Assembly (NCBI GenBank): GCA_016212855.1
Contig: JACRDP010000009.1
Coordinates: 25,275-89,274, forward strand
DNA length: 64,000 nucleotides
From: Elusimicrobiota bacterium
Lineage (GTDB): Bacteria > Elusimicrobiota > Elusimicrobia > UBA1565 > UBA9628
Direction: 5' to 3'
Under the pieces are notes generated by a model. It ran no database searches, was not told where the DNA came from, and saw only the letters and a program-made list of their open reading frames with translations. The position numbers and the translations under genes are program-made. Position 1 is the first letter of the stretch. Each line of letters begins with the position of its first letter. Positions 35,787 through 44,808 of the stretch are shown piece by piece.

Positions 35787-36515
35787 TTAGAAGAAGCTCT
35801 GCGGCACGTAGATCACGTCGTTGGGTTCAAGCACCAGGTCCTTTTCTTTCTGTCCCTGTTGCGTGATGGCCTTGACCTCGATGGTGTAGGTGACGCTCAC
35901 GCCGTTGACGGTGCGCAGGACGCGGGTGCGATCCTGCGCCGCGATCGGCGTGAAGCCGCCCGCGGTGCTGATCGCCTCGAGAACGGTCAGACGCGACTCC
36001 GTCGGAATGGCGAGCGAGCCCGGCCGCTGCACCTCGCCCATCACGAAGACGGTCTTATTTCCGTACTCCTCGATGAACAGCGAAACTTGCGGGCTGACAA
36101 GGAACTTAGCCAGCTTGCCTTCGATAGAACCCTGCGCTTCGATGAGAGTCATCCCCCCCACCTTGACCTCGCCGATCAGGGGCATGGAGATGGAGCCGTT
36201 GGCGTTGACGCGCACCTTGCGGTTCATCTCGAGGTCCTGGTAGACCGTGACGCTGATCAGGTCGGCCGCGGAAATCTTGTAGTCCGTCTTAGAACGCGAC
36301 ACCTGCTGCATGGCCGCCGCGATGGCCGCAGCCTCCTTCGCCGCGGCCGCCTGCTGAAGTTCGGGAGCAAGCGACGAGGCTGAGTCAGCCGGGGTCGCCT
36401 GAGCGGGGGCGGGAACGGCGGCGGGAACGTCCGGCGCGCCCTCCGTTATCTGCAGCTTGCCGCACGCCGACAGCAATATGCACAGCACGGCGGTGAAGTA
36501 CGGGGGGCGTTTCAT
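35787..36515 (-). CDS. Wza-like polysaccharide export lipoprotein
   Basis: The 242-residue protein has a lipoprotein signal (CILLSACGK) and an Ala/Pro-rich linker. The polysaccharide export domain (KISAADLISVTVYQDLEMNR) is followed by SLBB-type repeats (VFVMGEVQRPGSLAIP; LEPNDVIYVPQ). It forms the periplasmic and outer-membrane export channel with Wzc. At 242 residues it is short, with no obvious C-terminal amphipathic barrel helix, so the adjacent 420-residue barrel may provide the outer-membrane pore. TATAAT at 36524-36529 ends 8 bases before the ATG. Confidence 0.9.
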   Translation of the reverse strand: MKRPPYFTAVLCILLSACGKLQITEGAPDVPAAVPAPAQATPADSASSLAPELQQAAAAKEAAAIAAAMQQVSRSKTDYKISAADLISVTVYQDLEMNRKVRVNANGSISMPLIGEVKVGGMTLIEAQGSIEGKLAKFLVSPQVSLFIEEYGNKTVFVMGEVQRPGSLAIPTESRLTVLEAISTAGGFTPIAAQDRTRVLRTVNGVSVTYTIEVKAITQQGQKEKDLVLEPNDVIYVPQSFF

Positions 36516-36535
36516 CCGCGCTTATTATACAGGGT

Positions 36536-37798
36536 CTAGAACTTCAGCGCCAGGTTCAAGCCGGTTTGGTGGTCCTGATAGTTGAAGTCGCGCGTGAAAG
36601 TCGAGTTGCGCTCCCGATAAACGTAAGTCAGACCGGTCGTGAGCCAAGCCTGAATGTCGTAGGTCACCCACGCGCCGCCCTGGTAGATGTCGTCGCGGCG
36701 GCTGCCCGTGGCGCCGCTCGCCGTGATCTGGGAGTCGGGATACTTGTCCAGCCCGAAGGCCAGGTTGACTCCGGCCGAGAACTTGCGCGGGAGCTTGTGC
36801 TTGACATCCAGCGTCGCGCTGTTGCTGATGTAGAAGCGATTGCCGGCTGAGATCGACTCCTGCAGGTCGCGGGACAGCGCGAGAATGACGTCCGTGCGGT
36901 CCGTCGGCTTGTAGACGAGGTTCGTGGCGACGGTGAAGTTGCGCGTCTCGCGGGTCACGGCGCCGATCGGCGATTCGTCGTAACGGCGGTAGGTCATGCC
37001 CGCCTCGACCTGACCGGTCACCTTGGGGGCGATGACGCCGCTGACGCCGAAGCCGAAATCGTGGGATTTGCTGTTCTTGTCCTGGTCCGGAAGTTGGCGA
37101 TGGACGGTGTAATGCGTGACGCCGCGGTGGTAGGAGGCGTACAGCTTCGTCTTGGGCTGGATCTTGTAACCGACGTTGAAGCCCACCCGTTGAGAGTACC
37201 GGTTGAGCAGGCGGCTGATCGCCGGTCCCAGGTACTTATTGACGGTGTGGCTGACGTCCACGCCGCCGGCCATATTCCCGTTCTCCTGGTCGTAGTCGAG
37301 CGCGGTGTAGACCGTGTTCGCCCAGCGACGGTTGCGGTCGACGAGCTGGGAAAAGGCCTGATCGGTCGTGCTCAAATAGCGGTCGCCGGCCTTAAAGGTC
37401 AGGCCGTAGGCGCCCGCGTAGGAGTAGTCGAGGTGCGCGTTCTGGTTGACCGTGTCGTTGCCCTTGGGATCGACGCTGTAGCTGTGGAACTCGACGCCGT
37501 AGCCGGCCGACAGGTTGTGGAGATTGCGCCAGGGCAGCGAGGCCTCCAAGGCGAGTTCGTTCTTCGTGATCCAGGAGCCGCGCACGCCGCCGCCGACGAC
37601 GCTGTTCGGCTCGTCGCGAGGCACGAGATAAATGTTGGAGTCATACACTTCGGTCAGTTGATAGTAGGGGTGGAGTGCGAGCTGACCCCAGTGGATATTG
37701 GGCTTCTTGTATTGGGTGAGCCAATCCAGATTGACGGCCCGGGCGGTGGATGCGATAAAAATGGAGAGGACGGTAACGACACGAATCATTGGGCGCAT
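36536..37798 (-). CDS. outer-membrane beta-barrel protein of the polysaccharide locus
   Basis: The 420-residue protein has a signal peptide (MRPMIRVVTVLSIFIASTARA) and about sixteen to eighteen amphipathic strands of the type YSYAGAYGLTFKAGDRYLS. It ends TGLNLALKF, with a terminal phenylalanine. It resembles the barrels found beside wza in several phyla (BBP2/OMP_b-brl type). It probably forms or helps the outer-membrane export pore. An AAGGA site lies 8 bases before ATG 37798, 20 bases upstream of wza. Confidence 0.82.
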   Translation of the reverse strand: MRPMIRVVTVLSIFIASTARAVNLDWLTQYKKPNIHWGQLALHPYYQLTEVYDSNIYLVPRDEPNSVVGGGVRGSWITKNELALEASLPWRNLHNLSAGYGVEFHSYSVDPKGNDTVNQNAHLDYSYAGAYGLTFKAGDRYLSTTDQAFSQLVDRNRRWANTVYTALDYDQENGNMAGGVDVSHTVNKYLGPAISRLLNRYSQRVGFNVGYKIQPKTKLYASYHRGVTHYTVHRQLPDQDKNSKSHDFGFGVSGVIAPKVTGQVEAGMTYRRYDESPIGAVTRETRNFTVATNLVYKPTDRTDVILALSRDLQESISAGNRFYISNSATLDVKHKLPRKFSAGVNLAFGLDKYPDSQITASGATGSRRDDIYQGGAWVTYDIQAWLTTGLTYVYRERNSTFTRDFNYQDHQTGLNLALKF

Positions 37799-37841
37799 GT
37801 CTTAATCCTTGTTTGGGGTCGTGCGGCTACGCTCAAACAGA

Positions 37842-37871
37842 GAGCCCAGTCCTTAACCGAGGACTGGGCTC
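37842..37871 (-). terminator. 12-bp hairpin between the proline-rich gene and the barrel gene
   Basis: GAGCCCAGTCCT and its exact complement enclose a 6-base loop. On the minus strand TCTGTTTGAG follows, so termination after the 144-residue gene is plausible but the T-run is weak. Confidence 0.55.
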
Positions 37872-37890
37872 CTATCAAGAGCTGACTACA

Positions 37891-38325
37891 TCAACGGTCG
37901 AAGCATTCGTTCTGAATGGAGCTCGGGCCGTAGCCTTCGCAGGGCTTTTGCGGCTCATCCTGCGGACCGGAGGGCGACAGAGGCGGCGGGGGCGGGGGCG
38001 GGGGCGGGTTGTTGTTATTGTTGTTCGACAGGGGGCCGAAGCCGCCGTTGCCGTTGCCTCGGGGAGGGCCGTCCACGTCGCCGAGGGTGTTCGTACCGCC
38101 GGGGGTGCCGACCGCGTGGCCCGCGACGGCGTCGCGAAGGTCGTCGCCGGTGCCGCTGGCAAGCGTCAGCTTCGGAGCGTTGCGGCGGATGCGGTTGCCG
38201 GCAACCGCATCCTTGATCTCCTCAGGAGCGGGCATGTTCAAGCCGAGCTGGGGGGCCTTCTTGACGGAATAGCCGCCGATGATACAGAGAATGATGATGA
38301 TGACGGCATTGCGGGCTCGGGACAT
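37891..38325 (-). CDS. secreted or anchored Asn/Pro-rich low-complexity protein
   Basis: The 144-residue protein has an N-terminal membrane segment (AVIIIILCIIGGYSV). A middle part contains the repeated pattern DAVAGN/DAVAGH. A run of six asparagines then nine prolines follows, with a short tail carrying two cysteines (KPCEGYG, NECFDR). No family is recognised. AGGAGG upstream of ATG 38325 is a strong ribosome site, and a TTGCGG-N17-TATCAT promoter precedes it. As the first gene before the wza/wzc operon it may be a small surface component or regulator of the locus. Confidence 0.6.
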   Translation of the reverse strand: MSRARNAVIIIILCIIGGYSVKKAPQLGLNMPAPEEIKDAVAGNRIRRNAPKLTLASGTGDDLRDAVAGHAVGTPGGTNTLGDVDGPPRGNGNGGFGPLSNNNNNNPPPPPPPPPLSPSGPQDEPQKPCEGYGPSSIQNECFDR

Positions 38326-38374
38326 CAGTTTCCTCCTGCGGCATGACTGGACGGCTTGTGAGCGACGTGGGAAT

Positions 38375-38403
38375 ATGATATCTCATTGCACCCCTCGCCG
38401 CAA
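38375..38403 (-). promoter_or_regulatory. promoter of the Asn/Pro-rich gene
   Basis: On the minus strand TTGCGG (38403-38398), 17 bases and TATCAT (38380-38375) precede a leader of about 43 bases with AGGAGG before ATG 38325. Confidence 0.55.
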
Positions 38404-38474
38404 GCGGCATTTGGCCCCCAGAACACCGGGGTCGATAGGCCCAGACGGCGTCAGGGCCCCAAGGAGCCGCACAC

Positions 38475-38900
38475 ATGAACGATTTGATCGGGAAGCTGAA
38501 GCAGCCGGCTCTGTGGACTATCAGCGTCCAGCTCATGATCCTCTACGTCGTGGGCGTCGCGCTCTTCTTCGCGGCCCACGCCGTCCACAAGAAAACCGAG
38601 GACGCGCTGAAAGAAAAGGTCGCGAAGGGCGAGGCGGGGCCCTCCGCGGGAATCTTCCTGCTCGCGGTGCTCCTCAATTTCGCCGGAGTCGCCGCGCTCG
38701 TCTTCGTCACCAAGAAAACCGGCGAGAACATCCGCATGGCCATGGTCGGCGTCCCCCTCTTCCTCATCATCGAGCAGCATGTGCGCGCGTTGCGCAACGC
38801 TCCGCAGGAGCGCCGCGTTCAGCTTCTCGGCGCGGCGGGCGTGGCGATCGGCATGATCTCGGCCGTGGCCGTCTTCATGCCGCACGCGCCCCTGAAATAA
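38475..38900 (+). CDS. small membrane protein, function unknown
   Basis: The 141-residue protein has four hydrophobic segments (about 18-35, 60-80, 88-100 and 118-136) and no recognisable motif. AAGGAG lies about 7 bases before ATG 38475. It is an isolated plus-strand gene; its 3' end overlaps the 3' end of coaX by 26 bases, so the two transcripts are antisense there. Confidence 0.65.
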   Translation: MNDLIGKLKQPALWTISVQLMILYVVGVALFFAAHAVHKKTEDALKEKVAKGEAGPSAGIFLLAVLLNFAGVAALVFVTKKTGENIRMAMVGVPLFLIIEQHVRALRNAPQERRVQLLGAAGVAIGMISAVAVFMPHAPLK

Positions 38901-39645
38901 GCCGGCTCGCGAGGCGCAGGCCGTTCAAAGTCAGATCGGGCTCGTGGCGCACGCCCGGAAGATCATTCAGGAAAAGCGGTGCCAGGCCGCCGGTCGCGAC
39001 GACCGCGGCCTTTCCCCCCAGCTCCTTCCTCGTGCGCGCCAACACCTCGCGGATCATCCCCAGGTAGCCGAAGTACAGGCCGGCCTCGAGGCACTGCACC
39101 GTGTCCTTGCCGATCACGGCGCGCGGCTTGCGGACCTCGATCAACGGCAGCTTGGCCGTGAACTCGTGCAGGGCGCGCGCCGCCGAGTTGGGGCCGAGCA
39201 AGATCGCGCCGCCCACATAGGCGCCGCCCGCGTCCACGCAGTCGAAGGTGGTGGCGGTCCCGAAGTCGATCGCGATCGAGGGACTGTTGGGAAAAATGGC
39301 CCGCAGGGCAATTGCGTTGAGTATGCGGTCCGAGCCGACCTGACCGGGAGTCTTCACCTTCAGTTTTAGGCCGAGCGGCGAGGCGGGCGTTATGAAGGAG
39401 GGCGAGAAGCCGAAGGCCTTCGAAATCGCCTCGGACAGCACGGGGTCCAGTTTGGGAACGACGGAGGCGACGACGGCAGACGACGGAAGACCGGCCACCT
39501 TGCGGAAAGGACATTTCAACGCTCGGGCATACCACGCAACGGAACGCCGGAGATCGGTCTCCAGGCGCCATTGGCGCAGAAGGCGATCTCCGGCGAATAC
39601 TCCGACCGTTAAGTTGGTGTTGCCGACATCAACGGCTAACAACAA
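38875..39645 (-). CDS. coaX: type III pantothenate kinase
   Basis: The 256-residue ASKHA-fold enzyme has the phosphate loop DVGNTNLTVGVF at the N-terminus, GSDRILNAIAL near residue 104 and DFGTATTFDCVD with GGAILLGP. It carries out the first step of coenzyme A synthesis in the cytoplasm, without feedback by CoA. It starts one base after the mdh stop, so it belongs to the CoA-thioester operon upstream, which is a sensible grouping. Confidence 0.95.
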   Translation of the reverse strand: MLLAVDVGNTNLTVGVFAGDRLLRQWRLETDLRRSVAWYARALKCPFRKVAGLPSSAVVASVVPKLDPVLSEAISKAFGFSPSFITPASPLGLKLKVKTPGQVGSDRILNAIALRAIFPNSPSIAIDFGTATTFDCVDAGGAYVGGAILLGPNSAARALHEFTAKLPLIEVRKPRAVIGKDTVQCLEAGLYFGYLGMIREVLARTRKELGGKAAVVATGGLAPLFLNDLPGVRHEPDLTLNGLRLASRLISGARAA

Positions 39646-39646
39646 T

Positions 39647-40582
39647 TTATTTTAATGCGCCGACGAGTTCCTTCACCGCGCCGGCCGACTTGAGCAGCGC
39701 CGCGCGCTCCTCGACGGTCAGGTTCAGCTGAATGATGGACTCGATGCCGCGCAGGCCGAGCTTGCAGGGCACGCCGACGAAGACGCCGTCCACCCCGTAC
39801 TCGCCCTCGAGCAAAGCGGCGCACGGAAGAATCTTACGCTTGTCCTTGAGGATCGACTCGACCATCTCGGCGGCCGCCGCCGACGGGGCGTAATACGCCG
39901 AGCCGGTCTTGAGCAGTTTGACGATCTCAGCACCCCCGTCGCGGGTGCGCTGGTTGATCGCCTCGATCTTCTCCTTCGACAGCAGCTCCGTGATGGCGAT
40001 GCCGCTGACCGTCGAGAACCGCGGCATCGGCACCATCGTGTCGCCGTGGCCGCCGAGCACCATCGCGTGCACGCTCTCCATCGAGACGTCGAGCGCTTCG
40101 GCGATGAACCAGCGCATGCGGGCCGAGTCGAGGACGCCGGCCATGCCGATGACGCGGTGCTTGGGGAACTTGGAGGTCTTGAGCGCGACCTGGCACATCG
40201 CGTCGAGCGGGTTCGAAACGATGATCAGGATGCAGTTCGGGGAGACCTTGACCGCGGCCTCGGTGCAGGAGGCGACGATCTTCGCGTTCGTGTTGAGAAG
40301 GTCGTCGCGGCTCATGCCCGGCTTGCGCGGGATGCCGGCGGTGATGACCACGATGTCGGAATTCGCCGTGGGCTCGTAAGACGTCGTCCCGGTGATCTTC
40401 GTGTCGTAGCCGACGACGGGGCCGCTCTCAAGCAGGTCGAGCGCCTTCCCCGCGGGCATGCCCTCGGTCATGGGAATGTCGACGACCACGACCTCGTTGG
40501 CCACTTCCAGTTCGGCGAGCCGCTGCACGAGCGTCGCCCCGACGTTTCCGGCGCCGATCACCGTCACCTTCGTTCGAGCCAT
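39647..40582 (-). CDS. mdh: malate dehydrogenase
   Basis: The 311-residue LDH-like malate dehydrogenase has the NAD loop [11 protein letters not shown] and [17 protein letters not shown], with the arginines of the substrate site. The catalytic region contains [24 protein letters not shown] and the histidine motif [10 protein letters not shown]. It links succinate/fumarate flow from methylmalonyl-CoA to oxaloacetate. AAGGAG precedes ATG 40582. A TATAAT overlaps the stop of the upstream carboxylase gene, so an internal promoter is possible. Confidence 0.95.
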   Translation of the reverse strand: MARTKVTVIGAGNVGATLVQRLAELEVANEVVVVDIPMTEGMPAGKALDLLESGPVVGYDTKITGTTSYEPTANSDIVVITAGIPRKPGMSRDDLLNTNAKIVASCTEAAVKVSPNCILIIVSNPLDAMCQVALKTSKFPKHRVIGMAGVLDSARMRWFIAEALDVSMESVHAMVLGGHGDTMVPMPRFSTVSGIAITELLSKEKIEAINQRTRDGGAEIVKLLKTGSAYYAPSAAAAEMVESILKDKRKILPCAALLEGEYGVDGVFVGVPCKLGLRGIESIIQLNLTVEERAALLKSAGAVKELVGALK

Positions 40583-40607
40583 ATGAGTTCTCCTTGTCCT
40601 GACTATA

Positions 40608-42212
40608 TTATAGCGGGATATTGCCGTGCTTCTTGGGGAGGCGGGTGACTTTCTTCCCCTTCAAGAACTTGAGCGCCCGGATGACCTTCGGCCGGGTTTT
40701 GCGCGCCTCGATGACCTCGTCGACGTAGCCGCGCTTGGCGGCCTGGAACGGGGAGGCGAACTTGTCCACGTACTCCTGCACCAATTCGGCCCGGCGCTTC
40801 TCGGGGTCCTTGGCGGCCTTGAGTTCCGCCTTATAGAGGATGCTGACCGCACCCTGAGGGCCCATCACGGCGATCTCGGCGCAAGGCCAGGCGTAGTTGA
40901 CGTCGCCCCGGATGTGCTTGGAGCTCATCACGTCGTAGGCGCCGCCGTACGCCTTACGCAACACGACGGTAACCTTGGGAACGCTGGCGCGGCAATAGGC
41001 GTAGAGGAGCTTGGCACCGCGGCGAATGATCCCGCCGTGCTCTTGCTCGAGACCCGGCCAATAGCCCGGGACGTCCACGAGGGTGAGCAGAGGGATGTTG
41101 AAGCTGTCGCAGAAGTTGATGAAGCGGGCGCCCTTCTCGGAGGCGTCGATGTCGAGCGCGCCGGAGAGCACCTGGGGATTGTTGGCGACGACGCCGACCG
41201 ATTCGCCGTCCAGGCGGATGAAGCCGACGACGATGTTGCGCGCGAAGCCGCGCTGGACCTCGAAGAACTGATGGCCGTCGGCGATTTCCCAAATGACGTC
41301 GTGGATCTTGTAGGCCTTCTTCGGTTCAAGTTCGCCGACCCGCTCCAAAATGTCGCTCTCACGCTTGGGGTCGTCGCTGGGCATGACGGCCTTGGGCTTC
41401 TCGCGGCAGTTCTGCGGCAGGAAATCGAGCAGTTCGCGGATCTGGCGGAAGCAGTCGTGCTCGGAGCCCGCGGTGAAGTGGCACACGCCGGAGAGGCGCG
41501 CGTGCGTGTCGGCCCCGCCGAGCGTCTCGAAATCGCAGGTCTCGCCGGTGGCGGCCTTCACGACGTCGGGGCCGGTGATGAACATATGGCTGGTCCCCTC
41601 GACCATGAAAATAAAGTCGGTGAGCGCCGGCGAGTACACCGCGCCGCCGGCGCAGGGGCCAAGAATGGCGGAAATCTGCGGGACGTAGCCGGATGCGTCT
41701 ACGTTCCTATAGAAGATCTCGGCGTAGCCGCCGAGAGATTCGACGCCTTCCTGAATGCGGGCGCCGCCGGAATCGCACAGGCCGATCACCGGCACGCCCG
41801 CCGTGATCGCCATGTCCATCGCCTTGCAGATCTTCATCGCGTGGGCGAGGCCCAGGGAGCCGCCGACCACGGTGAAGTCCTGGCTATAAAGGCAGACAGG
41901 TCGTCCGTTAATGCGGGCGAAGCCGGTGACCACGCCGTCCGCGGCCATGTACTTCTTGTCGAGGCCGAAATCGGTGGCGCGCGTCTCGACCAACGCGTCG
42001 ATCTCTTCGAAACTGTCGTCGTCGACGAGCATCTCGATGCGCTCGCGCGCCCCGAGCTTGCCCTGAGCCTTCTGCGCGGCGTGGCGCTCGGGTCCGCCGC
42101 CGGCCTCGGCCCTGGCGCGCTTGTCGAAGAGCTGTTGCGTTTTCGGGGAGACGAGAGGGCGTTCCTTCTTCTCTTTGCCTGAATCTTTGTTGGGGTTATC
42201 CACAGTATTCAC
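40608..42212 (-). CDS. propionyl/methylmalonyl-CoA carboxyltransferase beta subunit
   Basis: The 534-residue crotonase-fold protein has two carboxyltransferase halves with oxyanion motifs [14 protein letters not shown] and [12 protein letters not shown], and later [22 protein letters not shown] and [11 protein letters not shown]. It acts in propionyl-CoA carboxylation or, in fermenters, methylmalonyl-CoA decarboxylation or transcarboxylation. The biotin carboxylase and carrier subunits are not in the window. It starts at GTG 42212 just after a perfect 18-bp palindrome. Neighbouring epimerase and mutase genes support the methylmalonyl pathway. Confidence 0.93.
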   Translation of the reverse strand: MNTVDNPNKDSGKEKKERPLVSPKTQQLFDKRARAEAGGGPERHAAQKAQGKLGARERIEMLVDDDSFEEIDALVETRATDFGLDKKYMAADGVVTGFARINGRPVCLYSQDFTVVGGSLGLAHAMKICKAMDMAITAGVPVIGLCDSGGARIQEGVESLGGYAEIFYRNVDASGYVPQISAILGPCAGGAVYSPALTDFIFMVEGTSHMFITGPDVVKAATGETCDFETLGGADTHARLSGVCHFTAGSEHDCFRQIRELLDFLPQNCREKPKAVMPSDDPKRESDILERVGELEPKKAYKIHDVIWEIADGHQFFEVQRGFARNIVVGFIRLDGESVGVVANNPQVLSGALDIDASEKGARFINFCDSFNIPLLTLVDVPGYWPGLEQEHGGIIRRGAKLLYAYCRASVPKVTVVLRKAYGGAYDVMSSKHIRGDVNYAWPCAEIAVMGPQGAVSILYKAELKAAKDPEKRRAELVQEYVDKFASPFQAAKRGYVDEVIEARKTRPKVIRALKFLKGKKVTRLPKKHGNIPL

Positions 42213-42219
42213 AGCCCCT

Positions 42220-42237
42220 ACTATCGGCGCCGATAGT
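42220..42237. promoter_or_regulatory. perfect 18-bp palindrome before the carboxyltransferase gene
   Basis: ACTATCGGCGCCGATAGT reads identically on both strands. It lies in the 38-base gap between the epimerase stop and GTG 42212. The size and symmetry fit a dimeric repressor operator; with no T-run it is not a typical terminator. Confidence 0.55.
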
Positions 42238-42250
42238 TGTCACGATCATG

Positions 42251-42631
42251 TTAGTGGGCTTCCTCGACGAGCTCGATAAGAACTCCGCCTTGGTCCTTGG
42301 GATGCAAAAAAGCGACATGATGACCCCATGCCCCCGGTCGCGGAGCCTCGTCGATCAAGGCCGCCCCCCTCGCTTTCTGGCGGGCGAGCTCCTCAATAAT
42401 ACTCGGCACGGCAAAGGCCATGTGATGCTGACCCTCGCCGCGTTTGTCTATAAATCTAGACACTCCGGGACCGGAGACAAGTTCGATCCACGGACGCTCG
42501 CCGACGAAGGCGACCTCCACGTTCTGGGAGGCGACCACCTCGCGATGCGCAAGTTTGAGACCGAGCGTCGCGTGGCGCTCAATGGCCTCATCTAGAGATC
42601 GGACGGCCACCCCAACGTGATGAAGTTTCAT
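42251..42631 (-). CDS. mce: methylmalonyl-CoA epimerase
   Basis: From ATG 42631 the 126-residue VOC-fold protein starts MKLHHVGVAVRSLDEAIERH. It has metal-ligand candidates H4/H5, H in GEGQHHMAFAV and E near the C-terminus (GVLIELVEE). It interconverts the S and R forms of methylmalonyl-CoA. Its start overlaps the stop of the AbiJ-type gene (ATGA). The frame extending to 42685 is inside that gene and is rejected. Confidence 0.93.
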   Translation of the reverse strand: MKLHHVGVAVRSLDEAIERHATLGLKLAHREVVASQNVEVAFVGERPWIELVSGPGVSRFIDKRGEGQHHMAFAVPSIIEELARQKARGAALIDEAPRPGAWGHHVAFLHPKDQGGVLIELVEEAH

Positions 42632-43458
42632 GCGACTTTGCTCTTTGCGGCAATGCCCTTCAAATAGTTCGAAAAGGCAATGCATGAAATCAGCATGAAT
42701 TTTGCCTCCTCGTAGTCGACTTTCCCATCATCCAACATCGCGTGACGAATTCCTTTGGCGTCGCTTGTGTAACCGTAAATCTTGCTGAATGCCGCTTCTA
42801 AAGCTGGATGGAGGGGTAGCTTCAACTTCTTCAACGCATCGCCTAGCGTTGACTTTTTTCCAACAACGATGCTACATAAAGCTTCGATTGCGAGTATCGA
42901 TTCCTTGACTGAATTCTTATAGTCGGGATTCTTTCGATCAGACAAGTGGGCGGCCGCTTGCTCGAAGTGCTTTGACACCGGGGCATAAACACCGCCGTCT
43001 TGAATTGCAGCCTCAATAACGGAAATTTCTTTCTTATCAGTGATAGGGATGATCAGCTTACGCACGAATCGATATCCACCTTTCTCTTGCTCCATCGAGA
43101 AATTGCAGTGAGCAATAAAAGGCTTCGTCCGATAATCTAACACATCGATATTCACCACGAATTCGATGAGGTCGTAGATTTCGTTCCATTCGCATTTAAA
43201 AAAATACGCCCGAAGTGCATCAGTAGCATCGGACCAATGAATTCCAATCCTATCCAACGGCAATTTAAACAAATCATGCCAGAGTCCTTTTATGATGTAG
43301 TAACCATGGCAATTCGGCAAGTAGTCTGTACGATCATGCATCTTGATGTAGGAATCATTGAAATGATTCCAGAGTTTATTTCGCAGCGCATCATCGATCG
43401 ATTCAAACTGGATTGCATTGCGCACAGGCTTTAAGCCATTGCGCAGAGAAAAGGTCAT
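42628..43458 (-). CDS. AbiJ N-terminal-domain-4/HEPN-like protein nested in the methylmalonyl-CoA operon
   Basis: The 276-residue protein begins [20 protein letters not shown] and continues with DDALRNKLWNHFND, the typical opening of the AbiJ_NTD4 domain (about 1-145) found in abortive-infection proteins. The C-terminal half (about 160-270) is a helical HEPN-like domain with GIRHAMLDDG and ISCIAFSNYLKG. A classical Rx4-6H RNase motif is not evident. Its DNA is strikingly AT-rich compared with both neighbours, and its codons differ (many AAA, ATT, TTT), which points to recent transfer. It overlaps meaB and mce by ATGA on either side, so it is translated with them. The family assignment is from recall. 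Confidence 0.75.
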   Translation of the reverse strand: MTFSLRNGLKPVRNAIQFESIDDALRNKLWNHFNDSYIKMHDRTDYLPNCHGYYIIKGLWHDLFKLPLDRIGIHWSDATDALRAYFFKCEWNEIYDLIEFVVNIDVLDYRTKPFIAHCNFSMEQEKGGYRFVRKLIIPITDKKEISVIEAAIQDGGVYAPVSKHFEQAAAHLSDRKNPDYKNSVKESILAIEALCSIVVGKKSTLGDALKKLKLPLHPALEAAFSKIYGYTSDAKGIRHAMLDDGKVDYEEAKFMLISCIAFSNYLKGIAAKSKVA

Positions 43459-44405
43459 CGAGCCCCCAACAGCCTGCGCCCGATGCTGGCCGGGTCGGTC
43501 TTGCGGCTGACCATATCCTCTAAAATCTTGTCGGTCACGCGTTCGAGCGCGCTCTTGATCACGCGCCGCTGGATCCAGAACTGCAGCTCGGTGGCGTGCT
43601 GGCGCTTGAGGCGGGCGCGGCCCTCGCCCGATTTCGCGAGGTGCGCCCAGTGGCCGTCGAGCTCTTTGGCGAGCTCGGGCACGCCCTTGCCGTCCTTCGC
43701 GGACGTCGCGAGCACCGGCGGCTCCCAGGCCTTGACCGCCTGGCCCGCGGAGTGGCCGAGCCCGAGCGCCGCCTTAAGGTCGGCGATGGCCTTGTCCTGG
43801 CCGGCGAGATCGGCTTTATTGACGACGAAGATGTCTCCGATCTCCATCGCGCCGGCCTTCATCGCCTGGATTTCGTCGCCCATCGACGGCGTGGTCACAT
43901 AGAGCACCGTGTCGGCGACCGACGCGATCTCCACCTCGTCCTGGCCGGTGCCGACGGTCTCGATCAGAATCTTGTCGCAGCCGAGCGTCTCGAGCACGTG
44001 GATCGCGCCGAAGATCGCGTAGGTGAGGCCGCCGATCATGCCGCGCGAGGCCAGGGAGCGGATGAACACGCCCTTGTCGGTCGCGTGCTCCATGATGCGC
44101 AGGCGGTCGCCGAGAAAGGCGCCGCCGGAGATCGAGGAAGACGGATCGACCATCAGCACGCCGACCTTGAGCCTCTTGGCGCGGTAGTAGCCGATCAGGC
44201 GGCCCGTCAAGGTCGATTTGCCGACGCCGGGCGGCCCCGACACGCCGATCTTCTGGGCCGAGCCGGACGATTTGAAGAATTCCTTGGCGAGCGCCTCGGA
44301 AGAAGGATCGTCGTTGACGACGATGCTCAAGGCGCGCGACGCGGCGGCGTGTTCGCCCTTCTTCACGCGCCGGATCAGGTCCTGCGGGTTGACCTTACTT
44401 GGCAA
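43455..44405 (-). CDS. meaB: methylmalonyl-CoA mutase-associated GTPase MeaB
   Basis: The 316-residue G3E GTPase has Walker [10 protein letters not shown], the [17 protein letters not shown] region, switch-type [13 protein letters not shown] and the base-specificity motif NKAD. It loads and protects adenosylcobalamin on the mutase. The start is TTG 44405, overlapping the 3' end of the B12-subunit gene by 11 bases; no better start exists because the protein would lose its N-terminal helix. The stop overlaps the AbiJ-type gene. Confidence 0.94.
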   Translation of the reverse strand: MPSKVNPQDLIRRVKKGEHAAASRALSIVVNDDPSSEALAKEFFKSSGSAQKIGVSGPPGVGKSTLTGRLIGYYRAKRLKVGVLMVDPSSSISGGAFLGDRLRIMEHATDKGVFIRSLASRGMIGGLTYAIFGAIHVLETLGCDKILIETVGTGQDEVEIASVADTVLYVTTPSMGDEIQAMKAGAMEIGDIFVVNKADLAGQDKAIADLKAALGLGHSAGQAVKAWEPPVLATSAKDGKGVPELAKELDGHWAHLAKSGEGRARLKRQHATELQFWIQRRVIKSALERVTDKILEDMVSRKTDPASIGRRLLGAR

Positions 44406-44808
44406 CGGCCAGTTTCCCCTTCAGGTAGTCGACGATGGTCTGCAGAGGCGTGCCGGGGCCGAAGACGCCGTCCACGCCCGCCTTCTTGAGCGCCGGGATG
44501 TCCTCGTCGGGGATGATCCCCCCGCCGAACACGAGCACGTCCTTGAGCCCTTTTTTCTTCAGTTCCTTGCAGATGGCCGGGAATAAAGTGAGGTGCGCGC
44601 CGGACAGGAGCGACAAACCGACCGCGTCCACGTCCTCCTGCATCGCGGCGGCCGCGATCATCTCCGGGGTCTGACGGATGCCGGTGTAGATGACCTCGAA
44701 GCCGGCGTCGCGCAAAGCGCGCACGATCACCTTCGCGCCGCGATCGTGGCCGTCGAGGCCGGGCTTGGCGATCAATACTCGGGAAGGTTTGACGCCGTCG
44801 ATTACCAC
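44395..44808 (-). CDS. methylmalonyl-CoA mutase B12-binding subunit
   Basis: The 137-residue protein is a stand-alone cobalamin-binding domain with the DxHxxG motif at D19-H21-G24 ([10 protein letters not shown]), followed by LSLLSGAH and [14 protein letters not shown]21 supplies the lower axial ligand. It pairs with the separate large subunit at 47698-49284, as in split mutases. GTG 44808 has AGGGGGG upstream, inside the preceding gene. Two unrelated genes lie between the subunits. Confidence 0.93.
   Translation of the reverse strand: MVIDGVKPSRVLIAKPGLDGHDRGAKVIVRALRDAGFEVIYTGIRQTPEMIAAAAMQEDVDAVGLSLLSGAHLTLFPAICKELKKKGLKDVLVFGGGIIPDEDIPALKKAGVDGVFGPGTPLQTIVDYLKGKLAVAK

Noticed and set aside
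40626..42182. A 518-codon plus-strand open frame antisense to the carboxyltransferase gene
   Set aside because: Composition is typical of an antisense shadow and the minus strand encodes a full carboxyltransferase.
42628..43458. A toxin-antitoxin pair or multi-gene Abi system
   Set aside because: Only one defence-like gene is present; both neighbours are clearly metabolic, and no small antitoxin frame is found.
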